Assembly (NCBI RefSeq): GCF_036324505.1
Contig: NC_086361.1
Span: 7,510,328-7,574,327, forward strand
Length of the DNA: 64,000 nt
Direction: 5' to 3'
Source of the DNA: Eleginops maclovinus
Taxonomy: Eukaryota > Chordata > Actinopteri > Perciformes > Eleginopidae
The notes under the pieces are model-generated. The model was given only the letters and a program-made list of their open reading frames with translations, ran no database searches and was not told where the DNA came from. How positions within the stretch are numbered: the stretch's first letter is position 1; every line of letters begins with the position of its first letter. The position numbers were made by a program, and so were the translations under genes. Below, one piece after another: positions 41,393 through 54,027 of this stretch.

Positions 41393-44300
41393 GTAACGAA
41401 ACACAGCATTTAAATAACACGTTATGCTATCAAGTTAAGAGTGAAATATGTCCTATTGAATAGAAAGCTACAGTATCTTGAGTTGGGGTTAATGCCGTGG
41501 TACAATGAGAGGAAGGGAGTGGGGCTAAATGTAGAGTGCCGTTTGTGTGAACCGAAAGTTGAGGTTTTTTGTGTTTGATGCTACGTCAGTGACTCACACA
41601 TTGTTACATACAAAGCTTTTTTCAACCCAAGTCATTAAGATTTTTAAACCTAACACAGTATTTGAGTTGCCTAAGCTAACCCAAATCATTTCACAGTGCT
41701 AATAGAGTGGTTTTGTTCATTTCCACAGGCATGATACATATGGAGCTCAATTAGCTTGCTTGTTGATGAAACGTAGACATTTAACATGAGTGGTTAAGCA
41801 GGACAGTACAATGCCCTTGCTTTTCATTGTATCCAAATTCTGCAAAGTTAGGTTCTCAATGGTTGGTCACGTACATTTAAATTAAGTTCATAAGCTAAAA
41901 GTATTACAAAAGAAATAACTTAATAATTTGTAAGTATATAGCAGATGGATTATAACACAGGAAGATAACCTCTTATTCAAGTGTGTTATGGTAGTTTTAA
42001 AAACGTATTTTGGTTCAGATCTTCTCCATCATTTGTAGTACTAGAACTTAAGGGCATAACATATTTGTTGGGAACTTCTATATTAGCATAGCTGCCCTGG
42101 TGCTATAGATAAAGATCAAAAGTCAACACTCTTGACTTTTAATTACAGTTAGGCTGTCCATCAAGATCAAATCAAAATGACCACAACAAATTAACTTAAC
42201 TTGAGAGTGTACGAGAGCTTTCAAATGATTCATTATTTTAAAAAAACTAAAATAAATGAGAAATAAATAACATTGCAAAGAATGGACTGTGAATCGAGTT
42301 ACAAAAGAAAGTGGCAGGTCACGATGACCCACAGTTTATTATAGCCATGGGCAGTGAGAAGAAAAGTAACATAGATGACATCTTTCGACTCTTGAGGGTT
42401 TCTCCTCTTAAACCCTTATCAGCCTATACACCAGAGAGTAGCAAATAAGTTTCACAATGTGCCTGGGTAGAGAGCAAACTGAAACAAGAACATTCCGGTT
42501 CTGATCCCTTGTGTAATTGAAATGTCTCGCCAAGCGTCCATGAACAGGACAGTACATCTTTACCATCTTCAGGTACTGGTGGTGTGCCAAGGGGAATAGG
42601 ATTAAAACATCAAAAACTAACTTAATTATCCCAGGGAGGAAAGCCAATTTCATCATAACAGTTACAGACATGTTAAAAGTAATATGGTACACCGCCCTAA
42701 AGCGTGCAATTAAGAATCCAATATCGTTAAAGCTCTTCATTAAAAAACAGTAATATAAACAGCAAAGTAAGGTTGACTTTCTTTTGATCAATCAAGATCA
42801 TTAGACTCGTGGAACTACAGATCCCTTCTCTGTCCCTTCCAGCGCATATACGTTTAAAGTATCAGTTATATTCAGACCACTTCATAATCAGTGTTCCTCT
42901 TGTTTCTTGTGCATAGAAGGTCATTTGCAGCAAAAGCAAATCAAGGTGATAAGATAGACATAGTGCGAGTGAGCATGTACATGTGTGTGTATGGTGTGTG
43001 TTTCTGTGTGTGTGCCCGCTCTTGGCTCCTGGTCTATCCCAGATAAGTGTTCTTCCTGCCAGCACATAGCCTGGCCAATGGTAAGATAACAAGTGCATCC
43101 TCCATCAGTCTTATTGACTAGAAAAGAAGTTTGCTCTCTTGTTAATCAACATACTTTGACCCATTCTTTTTTTTCTTAAAACATTTCTTACTCGACTGCT
43201 TTTTTTCTTATACCTATTTTCCAATGTTCTTTACGTCTGTAGTATTACATGTAATTTGTAGCGTATTTTTTCTCTGATTTTGCTGCAGAGCAATGGCTTG
43301 AATGTGTTATGCCCTTTTTTCTCCTGTCATTACCAAATAAGGTCATTATTTATTTGTTCAGTGCTTTAAATGAAGCATGCTCATGACTTACATGGACACA
43401 ATCGAGTTATGAAAACTTAACTCCATTTTATTCACAATAAGGGAGTCAAACCATTCAAAGGAATCTAACCTGATTCTATTCTTTATAATAAAAAAAATTA
43501 TTGCAACTCCATTAAAGGACATTATCATGTCAAGCATTGATTTAGAAATAACACTCCAACTATTGGCTGGTTTGTACTACAGATAATTTACCCAGTTGTT
43601 AGTATTACTTATTGTTAGAGCATCTTTCAGTTAATCATTTTGGATGATGTGTTTCTGGTAAACATACATTATGCTGACAGCCCAGCTTCAAACAGTAGAC
43701 AGAGTTAGCAACTGTCTGGTGAATATGTGAGGGATAATACAAGGGAATATATTAACAATACAATTTAATACATTAAACAACCATGCCATAACTCGTACTG
43801 TGTTCCCTTCAGTGTTTTCTTCTGCTGATTACTCTGACGTCCAGCGCTTTCTCTTTTAACCTGTTCCTGTCTCTTGCACTATTTTTCTTTTCATTACTGA
43901 AGACAGTTTAGCCATCATTAATCCACATTGTCCTGCTCTCCACAAACATAAAAGTGAATACTCAAAAAGTATTCTATGGGGTTTTTCTGATGGATAAGTG
44001 GTTTTCTGATCCATACCTGACATTAAATCGACCAAACTTCTTTCTGGATATCCTCCTTAGCAACGGTCATGTTATCCAGCGTTGTGTTGGCAAGTATTAA
44101 TAACCTCTGAAATGTTCAAATGTACTAATCAAAATCTCAAATTGGACTAAGCCAAGTAATACGTTGGAACATTAAGTTTCTAGAACGTTCCTACTGAAGG
44201 AAAAAGCTCAATGTCAGTGGGTGTTTTTGAGTTGTTTGTCCATTGATTGAATTTTTTTGATATCTGTTATGTTAAGATAAGACTTAATTTGCAGTAATGA

Positions 44301-44935
44301 TATTTGGAAGTGATACGTTCAACGGCTTTGTATTTGTAATACAACAACAAATTGCGCTACTTGTGTTGCTTGGTAACAGAGCAAAGAGGTTGCCATAGCT
44401 TCCATGAGTTTCTGGGGGTCCATTGGGAGTTGGCACTTTGTATGGACAGCTGATGGAGGGCACAGCATCCACTTGACTGATGGTTATCTAAATGCACACG
44501 GATTTAAGTATATGTTATCTCTTTTTGATGTGTTTAGGGTGAAGGGTTCATTGCATCAAGTCCCACAGGATAGAGGCTTTCAAAGTCCTTTGTAAAAAAT
44601 GTGTTTAATTTAATACGGCATCCAAGTACAAAAAATGCAGTTTTTTTGCCTTTTGCTAGTGAGCTCTCTGACCTGTCAAGCATTGCCTCTCCAAACACGA
44701 AAGCCCAAACTGTCAGAATCAATCCACTCACAGTCTTCCACCAATAATTCATACCTTCCCTCAGTCTCCTGTTCTCCCTCTGTCTCTGAAGTGGCACATT
44801 CTCCTTCTTTTTCAATTTCTGCAACAGCCAATCAGCCCATTCAGGTCAAAGCGCCCCTGATAAAATGTCTCTAAGTATTAAAAAAAACAAGTTCCCTATC
44901 TCACCTATCTGTCTTTTCTCCAATCATCTCCTCAG
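41393..44935 (+). other. Intron between exons 41187-41392 and 44936-45104
   Basis: A 3.54-kb intron. The region 43800-44145 shares blocks with 12310-12450 and is treated as a dispersed repeat. A short open frame at 44635-44874 starts with a hydrophobic stretch but has no other support. Nothing else was recognised. Confidence 0.85.
43800..44145 (+). repeat. Dispersed repeat family B, copy 2
   Basis: Carries cttctgctgattactctgac, gtccagcgctttctctttt and, after a longer spacer, cctctgaaatgttcaaatgt. These are the same order and spacing logic as 12310-12450 with an extra internal segment. Confidence 0.5.
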
Positions 44936-45104
44936 CTTGGTGGTGGATGGCACCGGGCCCATGAAGCACTGCTGCAAAGGGTTCTGCATCGACGTCCTCA
45001 AGCGACTGGCTAAAATAGTGGGTTTCACCTATGACCTCTACCTGGTGACCAATGGGAGGCATGGGAAGAACATAGATGGGGAGTGGAACGGCATGGTTGG
45101 AGAG
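44936..45104 (+). CDS. grin2d: GluN2D-like exon 5 of 7 in window (ligand-binding S1 core)
   Basis: The acceptor is ctcctcag and the donor is gtaaac. The first base completes a Ser codon, and the exon ends on a codon boundary. It carries [20 protein letters not shown], then [19 protein letters not shown] and WNGMVGE. The CCKGFC motif supplies partners of the loop-1 disulfides. The His of TNGxHG is a glutamate-contacting residue (His485 in GluN2A numbering). The choices KRLA, VGF and IDG favour GluN2D over 2A, 2B or 2C. The stretch before CC ([12 protein letters not shown]) is unlike the proline-rich mammalian 2D segment, but this loop is variable in the family. Confidence 0.96.
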
Positions 45105-46849
45105 GTAAACATCTTAAATATACTCATTATCATACAATTTAATAATGAAATATCCAAGTCAAGTTTACATTGCTCCCTATTTTAGGCATGGTTGGCTCTG
45201 TAACAAAGATGTCTATGGTAGATTTGATTAATCATACGATTGATGCTACTGTAGCAATGGAGCAGTTTAGCATTGTGCTTTTGTGAATGATTGTAACCAT
45301 CTCAGCCTTCAAGCAAATTGTCCATGAAATTAGCACCACAAAACAAATAGGAAATGTCACTGCATTATTGCAATTCAATAGCTGTGGCTCCAACTTTGCG
45401 CTTAATATTCAGACACAAAACTATGTTCCCATTGTTGTGTGTCTTAGTGCGATATTGTAGCTAATTTTATTTTCAGGACTATAACATTGTGTTTTTCTTA
45501 CAAGCTTCTCATTTTCTGCAAGAATGCAAATTCTGATTGTTCAAATATAATTGTTAAATCCAGATTATGAATTTGGTGTTGACGGCTGTAAAGGTACGAT
45601 GACGAGCGAATGGAGTAACCTATAGTAAAGGCAGAAGCATTACAACAGGAGGTGTTTGTTTTGTTTGTTGCCTCGGAAAACACTTACATCACAGAAGCAC
45701 ACACAGTCACCAACTTTCTTATGCTCGACATTTCCTCATCAAAGTAAAAAACATTCTCATCTTAGCATCGAGGATGAGAATGTACATAGTGGTGGTTGTA
45801 GGTGGAGGGACAAAGGGTACAGTGCCCCTAAAGTATTAAGCATTAATCCCCCTCTTAAAATGACTGTGGCATAAAATAAGATCAGCAAACTTTGATCGTC
45901 TTTTACTCAGAAACACATCTTAATAAAAGTCATCATTAATATTTAGCTGAATATTTGGAGAACATAACAGCCTGTATAAGTATAATTTTGCCATTACAAG
46001 CTGATCTAAACTATTTGATAAATAATATATAAAGTGACTATACATTTGGAGCTATAATGCAACTCTTGTTGTGATTACAAAAAGGTGGTTTGATGTGAGG
46101 GCTCCCATGAAATTCTTTTCATGCTGCTTCAAATCCTTTAAAACTCGACCCAACGAGAGGGGATTGGACCTGAATTGAAGAAGAGAGAAAATACGGAGGG
46201 AGGCTTTTAGAAAGATTAGTGCTGGAGAAACTTGGAGAGAGGCTGTGTGTGCGTGTGTTTGCGTGTATGTGTGTGCAGGTGTGTGTTCACATTTGTGTTG
46301 GCATACACTTTGCTGTTTCAACGATGCCAATCCCCCTCTGGTGGCTGGATGAATGAAGTTAGTTTAACATGGTGTTCGACAGGGCATGCAAATTGTCTGT
46401 GTGTGTGTGTGTGTGAGTGTGTTTGTCCTACTCGCTATGTGAGGACCAAGTTCAATTGGTGACTAATTCAGTGAGGACATTTCTTTCCAATGCGTTAAAG
46501 GGTATACTTTAGACTTATGTTTAGATCATTGTTAGGACAATAGCTCCATCCCATATAACAACAATTGAACACCCCATCATTACCCATGTCTGTACTATAG
46601 TATACTACTATATATAAAAGTGGACCATATACTTGAGGTGCTGCTAATACGTATAACCTTGTAATGTATGTAATATTTGATGTTTGGATCATATTTTACT
46701 ATCAGAATGATTGACAAAGATATAATCTGGTCAAAATGTGAGTGCGAAGATTTGTGTCTGATTATTTGTCCTAACATCAACTAAACACAGAAAATATCAG
46801 TATTTGCTAACAGTCCTAATGTCGTTGTTAACGAGCCTTCTGTCTCAGA

Positions 46850-47000
46850 GAGGCCTCTGAGATGCTGGTGGTCTCTCTCTCCCCCGCTGTTTCTCTCTCT
46901 CTATCCGTCCCCAGCTGCCACCAGCCCAGCTTCTGTCAGTAACTCATTAAGTTGCTTAATTATGGCAGCAGATGAAGCATACGTGCACAGGGCCAGCTGA
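46850..47000. promoter_or_regulatory. Candidate conserved non-coding element
   Basis: ctcattaagttgcttaatta and neighbouring cagctgactc-type words form a compact cluster of homeodomain and E-box cores next to a pyrimidine tract. Inference only. Confidence 0.2.
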
Positions 47001-47094
47001 CTCTGTGTGAATACTGTTGTATCTCACATGTCACATCCTTGGTTGTTTCCATCTACCTACAGCAGTAATTGTTTTCAGTCCAAACAAGCAACCA

Positions 47095-47118
47095 ACAAGA
47101 AGAAGAAGAAGAAGAAGC
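47095..47118 (+). repeat. (AAG)n simple repeat, about 24 bp
   Basis: About seven AAG units after a run of caa. Confidence 0.95.
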
Positions 47119-47774
47119 AAAATCGTAGTTTCTCGCTTGCATTGCTTTCAACACTCAACTGCTACCATGTTTACTTACATTGTATTGTTTTTTAAAAATT
47201 TTTATTAACTCCTCTTGGCAATTGTGTAGGTTTTCATAAAGATCCCATAGATACGTCCCTACCCACGTTTTAGGAGGATAGAATTGAAACTTTACAAATC
47301 CTCCAGAACAGAACATATTTCAGTTTAGGGGTTTATAAATAAATACAAGTGTATTTATTCAATTACCATAAATAAGTGCCATTTGCACATTTAGAAAATT
47401 CCTCCCCTAACAAAAAAAAACACTAAAGGGAGTAAATGCTGCCTAAATTCAATATATTTTGAATTCTCTCATGGTTCCTGATTGTTTTTTCTGTACAGAA
47501 ATGTCAACATAAATTGATGCAGAACAATAAGAAGAACATTCACCAGAATGCAGCAAAATAAAGTGTTTTATTGTCAAAGGGTTCTAGTACCCACCCCCTT
47601 GTTATCTCCAAAAACGTGTAAATATAACCTTGCCTTTTAAATCCTGACAAGTAAAATTCACCCAGGATAATATGTTTGCCTTCATTATACTTTTACTGTG
47701 TCCTTGTACCTTCAGTGAAAGCCTATGCTTGGATAATCATTTCCGCAGTTGTTTAAAATGTAATTTAACCAGTT

Positions 47775-47880
47775 ATTCAAAGTCAAAGTCCACTTTATTG
47801 TCAAAGTTTCCACGTGTTATACATACAGAAAATTGAAATACCGTTTCTGGCAGTCCCACAGTGCAAATATAAAAGAACAT
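47775..47880 (+). mobile_element. LINE/SINE-tail-like fragment
   Basis: aaagtcaaagtccactttat followed by tgtcaaagtttcc and gaaaattgaaataccgtttc matches the wording of a widespread fish interspersed repeat. It is short and has no coding part. Confidence 0.45.
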
Positions 47881-49065
47881 ATAACATAAAAAGATAATTG
47901 TTGTTACATGAATGCCTTTTAAATCTGTTAGTTATTTCTTACGTTCTTAAAATGTTCTCATGATCAGACCATGAATCCCCCTGGTATATTATTTTTATAT
48001 TCCCAATACAAAGTCTATGTAGGGAAAAAGCACTCCCGGCATAGGAGTGTCACAGGTGTTATTTTAAGCCTTTTTTTTCCAAAATTGTAAATTACCTACT
48101 TTTTCTTAATGGAACAATAATCAGGGATTGATTGATTTTGACAGGCAGAGAAGCAGCAACTCACACGGTTTAAATAGTGTGGCTGATGCATCATGATACC
48201 CCGGTAGAAATACTTTAATGTCCCCAAAGGAGAACTATTGATTTCACATGGTAACCTTAAAAAGTTTAACGCTTTGTTACTGCATTTATCAAAAGAAGTT
48301 CAATGGCACAATTTATGTTACAACGCTCTCTTTCAGCCCTTTGACCAGCTGTTAGTTTACGTTAATTTCATGATTGCCTTACGATATATAATTTTTATTT
48401 ATGTGTTGAGAATTTAAACGTGTGTGATTAAGGTAATAAAGTAAGCGTTTAGTTGTGTTTCATATATATTATATAATTTTATTTTCAGAAAATATAAATT
48501 GGAAAAACACTCCAGCTTGATGCACCCAATGCTCTGTGATCCATAGCTTGATTGTCAGCAAATGTTAAATGTAAGAGAAAAGATTAGATAATGAAATTGG
48601 TCATAAACCATTTTGACATGCTTGTTAGGTTTCTTGAGTACAGTTTCCACCATCCTAACTGTTATTGCCACAATTTCAACAGCACGTAACAGTGACATAG
48701 CCTCAATTCAAAGCTCTCATAAAGATTTAATGCATGCATTTAAGAATTATTTCTGCTTTTATTCCACTTATTACAACCAGTTTATTTTATTCAAACCTAT
48801 CCTTTTAACTATAGGCTACCCAATTTTATTTTGGAAGCTTTGAGTTATTCTTCACATATATCGTTAGGATATCCTTCCATCCTATATTGTAAAGAAATGT
48901 ATCAGGAACACATTGAGCGAAAGTTTAAAACATGGCTTAAATGTCCACCTGGAGCTTAGATAACCTATTGGTGGTCAAAGCAAGTGAAATATACAGTATA
49001 ATAATGATGTCATGAAGAGTCACCGCCTAGTTGGTTGTACTTCAATATTACAGACATATCGGAAC

Positions 49066-49471
49066 CAGGGTTTCCGTTAGCTGGTTATTACCGGTTTTTA
49101 GTTCTTAAAATGTAAAAAATGAATAAAAACGTAGGCTATCCCTACACATTTGTGTTTTGACAGTTACATTACTGGTGATGCGTCATGACATCATCGTTTA
49201 CTTCGCTGATTTTCTCCCCAACGCCGCTCACAACTGCGTCGGGTCGAGGATCGTGTTGCAACAACAACAAGAGCGGCATATTCTACCGGCGAAGAACCAG
49301 AGCTTCATCAGGCTCTAGCCTTCAGGGGGCGTGGAAAAAAACCTGTTAACATTATAGTTGCTGTTGTAACATCTGTTATTGAAACATGACCGATAAGTTT
49401 CTAATTTGTCCGGTAAAATAAATTATTTCCGGACACTTGACCGGCAAGAAAAAATCCTAGCGAAACCCTGA
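49066..49471. mobile_element. hAT-type MITE, 406 bp, with perfect 8-bp target duplication
   Basis: The ends are cagggtttccgttag at the left and ctagcgaaaccctg at the right, which are inverted copies. Immediately outside, atcggaac occurs at 49058-49065 and again at 49472-49479, a perfect 8-bp duplication. CAGGG...CCCTG ends with 8-bp duplications are characteristic of the hAT superfamily. No transposase is encoded, so it is non-autonomous. The perfect duplication suggests a fairly recent insertion. Confidence 0.9.
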
Positions 49472-50216
49472 TCGGAACTAGCTGTTTTACCTTGGCTCTC
49501 AACGAAAACCATCATAGCTGAACCTAGATAAAAAACTACACCTGCCTTATCCCAAATTAAATCAACAGACGATTCCAAAGATAAAAATGTCAACAGTGAA
49601 ACAGTGAAAATGGCTTTAAGGATTGTGACTTTAACAGCCTGGTGGATAGTCTCAGTGGTTTTTGGCCAGGGACCGCAGAGCCTTTTGTCTTCACAGACTT
49701 TGGGGTAAGGCCAAGACTCAGACTAATGAACTTCGGGTCAGTAGCCAGCTACTCTGACCTCCACAGTCCCTCGGCTACAGCCAAGTAACCTCTCTTTCCT
49801 GCCAGGTGAAACATGACAGTGCTGTGAATCCCCTCACTTCCTCACCCTCTGACCACCTGAGCCTCATTTACAGCTGTCGGTACAGCTCTGAGGAGGAACA
49901 TGGCCCATTTCAATGCCGCATGCCAAGACAAAAGAAAACTCACTCCATTTTACTCCCTTTACTACCTCCCTCACTTTTGATATTTATTTTCCAAGGCTGC
50001 ATGCTTCTATGCACATCAGGCTTTGTAGAATGGGGTATAACTCACAAATGTTACGATGTTTTCCAACAATTTAATAAAAGTACAGCACACAAATATGATG
50101 CAGAACAAATGTGATGCAAGACAACTAAAAAACAAATGTAATTGTCCTTTACATGTTTTTTGTAAGGATTAGGGTTAGCCTTTCCCTTTCATGACCCCAT
50201 GTGTCCTGTCTTCCAG

Positions 50217-50370
50217 GTGGTGTCCAACAGGGCTGACATGGCCATTGGTTCTCTCACCATTAATGAAGAAAGGTCTGAGGTTGTAGAGTTCTCCGTACCA
50301 TTTGTGGAGACTGGCATCAGCGTCATGGTTTCTCGGAGCAATGGCACTGTGTCGCCTTCTGCTTTCCTAG
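50217..50370 (+). CDS. grin2d: GluN2D-like exon 6 of 7 in window (glutamate-contact S1 segment to pre-M1)
   Basis: The acceptor is cttccag and the donor is gtgagt. It enters in phase 0 and leaves one base over. It reads [20 protein letters not shown] and then [20 protein letters not shown] up to SPSAFL. The Ser and Thr of GSLT and the Arg of NEER are the conserved glutamate-binding residues of all GluN2 subunits (Ser511, Thr513 and Arg518 in GluN2A numbering), and all are intact. An NGT sequon lies just before the pre-M1 segment. The exon opens VVSNRAD where mammalian 2D has an aromatic residue before the Arg, a small difference at an exon edge. The next exon is 12.1 kb downstream. Confidence 0.97.
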
Positions 50371-51883
50371 GTGAGTTATTGTCTTGATTTAAATTCAGTT
50401 GTGTTTTTGATTATCTTTAGAAACTGTTTGTGGGGACTTAATATTGGGATTATTGAGTATTCATTAAATGTGGTGACATTCAAATCTAAGATTTAAAAAT
50501 GAAATCCAGCAAGAGGTTGACTGTGCTTTTACAGTAGCACATTTAACCATTTAGCTGCTTGTTGAAGTTAAGTTTGATTGAAACCTGACGTGTTTATTCC
50601 AAACCCAGATTTTCCACCACCAATTGAAGCTTATTATCAATTCAACAGCTTGATCACTCACAGAAAGGAACTTAGCAGAGGGCCAACAAAAAGCCAATAG
50701 CCAAAAACTGATATTTTGCTTGCAGCTTATGAGTTTGTTGAATCATAAACAGTGGATTAGACTCTATCTCTGCGTATGAGTGTGTTTTCTTCAGGCAGAT
50801 CTATACAAGGATGAAAAACTAAAGTTTATTTGTATTTCTGAGATATGAGATATACACGACATACTGCTGACAACCCAGGTCGATAAAGTCAGAGGAAATA
50901 TGCCCACAATAAAAAATTGCACAGATACTTTATTTAGTTCTTAGTGCATTCAGGGTGTATTTATTTGAGCTATTTGAGCTTTCTCTTGTTTTTTGTCTGA
51001 TTTAATAGTTTGTATCTCTTGCTGCTGGCTCTGTCCTATCTTGGTGTTTCTGAATCAAACCAAAAGACAATTTCACAGCTTCGTTTTCATCACTGTTGTG
51101 ATTTCTTTGTGTCATGCAGGTTTAAGTACACAGTCTAAACTAATACATAATTAAACTATGGACACAGACTCAACTGCAGTTCAAAGTGATGTAGTGACTG
51201 TGTAGTATAGAGTGATAATGTTGAAGAAAGTAGTGTATTTTACTGCTGGTGTGGATATATAACTCAAATTGATTGCCTAAAGTGTTAACAGGAACTAACT
51301 GTGTTCAGTATCCAACAGGCTTGAACTGTGAAGGTTAAGTTGTTAATGAAGGGATCATTCTTTTTTGGTTCAGACTGAACAGATTTATTAAAAGACAGTA
51401 ATGAATGTAAACCAAAAGCCGCACTTATCTTTGGTCAAATGCAGGTTTTTCATAACGTGCTTTTTCCGTATCCGTGTATAACAAATAAATCCTGATTAAG
51501 TGTCTTTATGGTGTCTGAATAGGTATCAATCAATGACATGCTTTGAAGGAGATTTTGAATATGTCAGTGATTAACCTACATCTCTCAGAATAGATGAGAA
51601 TAACAACTACACCTCTCCTGGCGAAATTACAGTCCTGCCCACTTTTGGAGGAAAACCTTTGCTTTCATTGAATGGCGGTCAATACAGATTCTGATGTTTT
51701 CGGCAATCACATCAAAAAATCAAGATAACCGCTCCGTTTTTAATCTAAAAAAAGCCCAATTATGATGGTCAGACAGGCAAAACTATTTAAAAAATTCATT
51801 TGAGATGGGTGAGCTGTATCGACTTATAGTTTAATTTAAATCAATAGGGAAATATGAGGCTCCATCCATCCATCTTCTCCCGC

Positions 51884-52486
51884 TTATCCATCAGGGTCGT
51901 GGAGGTACATGCTCCAGCAGACAGCCCCAAACTTCCTTTTCCTGGCTATATCAACCAGCTCTGACTGGGGGAATCCAAGGCGCTCCCAGGCCAGCGAAGA
52001 GATATAATCCCTCCACCTGGTCCTAGGTCTACCCCTCGGTCTCTTCCCAGCTGGACGTGCCTGGAACACCTCCCTAGGGAGGCGCCCAGGTGGCATCCTC
52101 ACTAGGTGCCCGAACCACCTCAACTGACTCCTTTCAACGTGAAGGAGCAGCTGTTCTACTCCGAGTCCCTCCCAGATGACTGAACTTCTCACCTTATCCC
52201 TAAGGGAGATGCCAGCCACCCTGCAGAGAAATCCCATTTCGGCCGCTTGTATCCGCGATCTCGTTCTTTCGGTCATGACCCATCCTTCATGACCATAGGT
52301 GAGGGTAGGAACGAAAATGGCCCGGTAGACAGAGAGCTTTGCCTTCTGGCTCAGCTCTCTTTTCGTCACAACAGTGCGGTAAAGCGACTGCAGTACCGCT
52401 CCCGTTGCTCCGATTCTCCGGCCCATCTCACGCTCCATTGTTCCCTCACTCGAGAACAAGACCCCGAGATACTTGAACTCCTTCAC
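51884..52486 (-). pseudogene. LINE ORF2 C-terminal part, out of frame with the RT segment
   Basis: 200 codons in a different frame from the upstream piece. It reads EFKYLGVLFSSEG, then KRELSQKAKLSVYRAIFVPT and RSQLRWFGHLVRMPPGRLP, ending near the tail. This is the C-terminal region typical of RTE/L2-like fish LINEs. With 52516-53112 it formed one ORF before the frameshift near 52490-52520. Confidence 0.85.
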
Positions 52487-52515
52487 TTGGGGTAAGGCCT
52501 CATCCCCTACCCATC

Positions 52516-53112
52516 CTAAATCAGTTTCCTGCTGAAAACCATGGCCTCAGATTTGGAGGTGCTGATCCTCATCCCAGCCGCTTCACACTCGGCCATGAAC
52601 CGATCCAGTGAGTGCTGAAGGTCACAGACCGATGAAACCATTAGGACCACATCATCTGCAAAAAGCAGTGGTGCAATCCTTAGCCCACCGAACTGCAGAC
52701 CCCCTCCCCCATGACTACGCCTCGAAATCCTGTCCATGAATATCACAAACAGGATTGGTGACACAGCGCAGCCCTGGCAGAGGCCAACCCTTAATGGAAA
52801 TTGGTCCGACGTGCTACAGAGGACCCGGACACAGCTCTCGCTTTGGGAGTACAGAGATTGGATGGCCCTGAGTAGAGACCCCCTAACCCCATACTCCCGC
52901 AGCACCTCCCACAGTATCTCTCTGGGAACCCGGTCATACGCCTTCTCCAAAACTACAAAGCACATGTATACTGGATGAGCGTACTCCCAGGTTCCCTCCA
53001 GGATCCTTGCGAGAGTAAAAAGCTGGTCCGTCGTTCCACTACCAGGACGAAAACCGCATTGTTCCTCTTCAATCTGAGGTTCGACAATCGGCCGGACCCT
53101 CCTTTCCAGCAC
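52516..53112 (-). pseudogene. LINE reverse transcriptase, N-terminal open part (broken)
   Basis: 198 codons covering the RT fingers and palm, with EEQCGFRPG, the polymerase-core FADDVVLM box and the ISTSKSEAMVFSRK segment. The catalytic FADD is intact. The usual CFVDLEKA motif reads CFVVLEKA, losing an aspartate of the conserved A motif, so the enzyme is unlikely to be active. A one-base frameshift after SRK leads to a stop. It is a dead fragment inside a grin2d intron, not a gene of the host. Confidence 0.85.
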
Positions 53113-53854
53113 CTTAGAGTAAACTTTCCCGGGGAGGCTGAGTAATGTGATATTATGAGGCTCTTCCTGGCAAAATTATGGCCCGCCCACTTTCTGGGGG
53201 AAATACTGCATCAGGGCGAAGAGGAAAATAATAGTTTCTTCATAAAAGCTGCTGAGTCATATATTGCACCTCAAACAACAAATAAATCCAGAGTTTCTCT
53301 CCTCTACAGAAAAGACGAGAGTGAAAAAAACAATGTAATTCAGAAATCACAGCCTGTATGTAAGCCTGCTGCCTGATACTTGACCGCACAATTTATAGTT
53401 TGCCTGTCTGACCATCATAATTGTGATCTTGTAGATAAAAAAAATGCTGTTACCTGAATTTTTTGATGTGATTGCCGAAAAATTCTAAATCTGTGTTGAC
53501 CACCATTCATATGAAAGCGATTGTTTTCCCCCAAAAGCGGGCTGGACCGTAATTCTTCCAGGAACTGACGTACGTGTTACTCTATCTATCCATTTTGACA
53601 CTTAACATAAATACACTTTTTAGGACACAAAAACTGATTTATGCCTGAACAATCATTGATCTGGCTTTCAGACAATTGGATAGATTTCTGGTTTGTTGTT
53701 AATCTGTCAGCAGTTCGGGTCTTTAAGGTCTGATTTTCCAAAATGGCTGCTGTTAAAAGATTGGTCATAAACTTTATTGAGCTTGTTTTAATGTTGTGGG
53801 AACAAGTAACATGTTGTGGCTTACAATCAAATTTTGAGGTAGACTTAGCTTTGT

Positions 53855-54027
53855 AGAAAAGACACTGCTCTGATTTCAGACAGAGGGTGAAAAGAGGTGC
53901 TGCAGCACAGCCAGTATGAGAATAATAAATACCTTTTTGAACATTAAAGCATGTAAACATGTCAAAGTAGAGGCACAAAATACAAATATGAACCTTAAAA
54001 TATGCTTAATGGGGCCCCTATACATTT
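53855..54027 (-). mobile_element. Dispersed repeat family A, copy 4 (antisense, truncated)
   Basis: Read on the minus strand it starts ggggccccattaagcatatt, then carries ggttcatatttgtattttgt and cctcttttcaccctctgtct, the first half of the family. The second half is missing. Confidence 0.65.

Larger units (their letters stand above)
45105..50216 (+). other. Intron between exons 44936-45104 and 50217-50370
   Basis: A 5.1-kb intron. It contains short TG runs (46239-46290, 46398-46424), a candidate conserved stretch (46850-47000), an AAG run (47095-47118), a LINE/SINE-tail-like segment (47775-47880) and a hAT-type MITE (49066-49471). The remaining sequence is AT-rich with nothing recognised. Confidence 0.85.
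51863..53153 (-). mobile_element. 5'-truncated non-LTR retrotransposon (LINE, RTE/L2-like)
   Basis: The element lies on the minus strand and keeps the reverse transcriptase and the downstream C-terminal region. Its 3' end has a tccatccatccatctt-type tail. A 10-base tatgaggctc occurs at 51853-51862 and again at 53154-53163, which fits a target duplication and defines both ends. The 5' part (endonuclease and N-terminal RT) is missing, as usual for truncated insertions. The clade is not certain; similar copies are abundant in fish genomes. Confidence 0.85.
51614..53565. mobile_element. Inverted-repeat DNA element(s), interrupted by a LINE
   Basis: The left arm 51614-51782 and the right arm 53399-53565 are inverted copies of about 167 bp (outer ends ctcctggcgaaattac and its counterpart ttcctggaagaattac; inner ends share gatggtcagacaggcaaa). 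A third, direct-orientation copy of the outer end occurs at 53164-53205. The right part 53164-53565 may thus be a complete 400-bp element beside a partial one. No transposase is present. Confidence 0.65.

Noticed and set aside
44635..44874. Short plus-strand frame starting with a signal-peptide-like stretch (MQFFCLLLVSSLTCQA)
   Set aside because: It lies inside the intron just before exon 44936, stops before it, has no splice or family support, and a hydrophobic start in a short frame is common by chance.
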